A DNA stretch of 55,275 nucleotides, taken from JBEKOF01 sp049513975. GTDB taxonomy: Bacteria > Verrucomicrobiota > Verrucomicrobiia > Limisphaerales > Palsa-1400. The notes below the pieces were generated by a model. It was not told where the DNA came from. It did not search any database and saw nothing but the letters and a program-made list of their open reading frames with translations. A program made the position numbers and the translations under genes. This document shows, piece after piece, positions 54,923 to 55,275 of this stretch (within the stretch, counting starts at the first letter, position 1; the number at the start of each line of letters is the position of its first letter). The DNA lies in assembly GCA_049513975.1 (NCBI GenBank), contig JBEKVM010000020.1, positions 1-55,275 on the forward strand, read 5' to 3'.

Positions 54923-55275
54923 ATGAAAACAACACATCTAAAAAGTGAAGCGTCAGCACCGGCGAATGTCCGGCCATCGTCGGATTCAAAAACCAGCAAT
55001 CCAGAACAACTGCATCGGATTGACTTCAGACTCCGTTTCCAGAACCGGGGACTTTCCACAGCGCAAGTCATTGACTTGCTTTACAATGAGACACCCCGCT
55101 TTTGGGAATTGTGCCAGGTTGTCGGCAAGTGGGTTTGGATTCAGTTCCAGCAAAAGCAGCCGCGCAACGTGACGGCGCAGTTGTCGCAGCTTGGATTCCA
55201 TTGGAACCGGAGGCGGCAGGTTTGGCAGCACCCGTGCGGCCAGTTTCGCACCGGCACTTGGATTGACCCCCGCGA
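54923..55275 (+). CDS. Hypothetical protein, truncated by window end
   Basis: At least 117 residues; no stop before the edge. From MKTTHLKSEASAPANVRPSS a hydrophilic leader leads to a helical part (RLRFQNRGLSTAQVIDLLYN, RFWELCQVVGKWVWIQFQQK) and then QLGFHWNRRRQVWQHPCG, a Trp/His-rich segment. The coding character is clear. It resembles small plasmid- or element-borne proteins, but I do not recognise the family. It may belong to the same mobile region. Confidence 0.6.
   Translation, partial: MKTTHLKSEASAPANVRPSSDSKTSNPEQLHRIDFRLRFQNRGLSTAQVIDLLYNETPRFWELCQVVGKWVWIQFQQKQPRNVTAQLSQLGFHWNRRRQVWQHPCGQFRTGTWIDPR

Noticed and set aside
41760..55275. A second copy of the tRNA-Leu 3' end (attR)
   Set aside because: Read for TTCAAGTCCTGCTAAGCGC and its complement by eye; none seen, so the right border is not assigned.

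Overview
The window is a GC-rich chromosomal segment that looks like Verrucomicrobiota (Limisphaerales/Pedosphaera type). This is an inference from gene style: a TIGR03067 protein, BNR and GH2 glycan genes, a sialate O-acetylesterase with an extra domain, inverted repeats scattered between genes, and many small toxin-antitoxin pairs. No rRNA or taxonomic marker settles the identity.

Left part (1-15.9 kb). A 5' piece of mutS reads out of the left edge. It is followed by secreted glycan enzymes (a BNR-repeat protein and a GH2 beta-galactosidase-like enzyme), a MerR-type regulator, a Uma2 protein and a LURP-one/scramblase-like protein. Next is a sugar cluster on the + strand: a zinc alcohol/polyol dehydrogenase, ribulokinase (araB), ribulose-5-phosphate 4-epimerase (araD), a lipoprotein aldose 1-epimerase and a sodium:sugar symporter. 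It ends in a strong hairpin terminator. Together these suggest uptake and catabolism of L-arabinose or a related sugar released from polymers; no araA is in the window.

Middle (16-41.3 kb). gyrB and gyrA flank a zeta-like P-loop ATPase and a small partner protein. Then come a RES-Xre toxin-antitoxin pair in toxin-first order, an orphan antitoxin-like gene, vapBC, the sialate O-acetylesterase, a universal stress protein with a CPA2-type antiporter, a small PilZ-like gene with pilT, a POT peptide transporter with a large insert, a membrane-anchored TAXI binding protein, bioB, lgt, miaA, hflX and a TPR protein. Several perfect inverted repeats and one MITE-like unit sit between these housekeeping genes.

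Right part (41.7 kb to the end). tRNA-Leu(GAG) is followed by a tyrosine recombinase, an ORF6N protein, an excisionase-like HTH protein and an HUH rolling-circle replication initiator with small upstream genes. This looks like a plasmid- or phage-like element integrated at the tRNA. Beyond it lies an accessory region of lower GC: a secreted protein, decayed genes, and a run of six ankyrin-repeat genes with one unrelated gene among them. Two of the ankyrin proteins have zinc-binding cysteine modules, several share a terminal FLKRLFGG-like tag, and most share a common C-terminal end. This ankyrin array is the best candidate for an undescribed system. A partial gene runs off the right edge. No second copy of the tRNA end (attR) was seen, so the right border of the element is unresolved.
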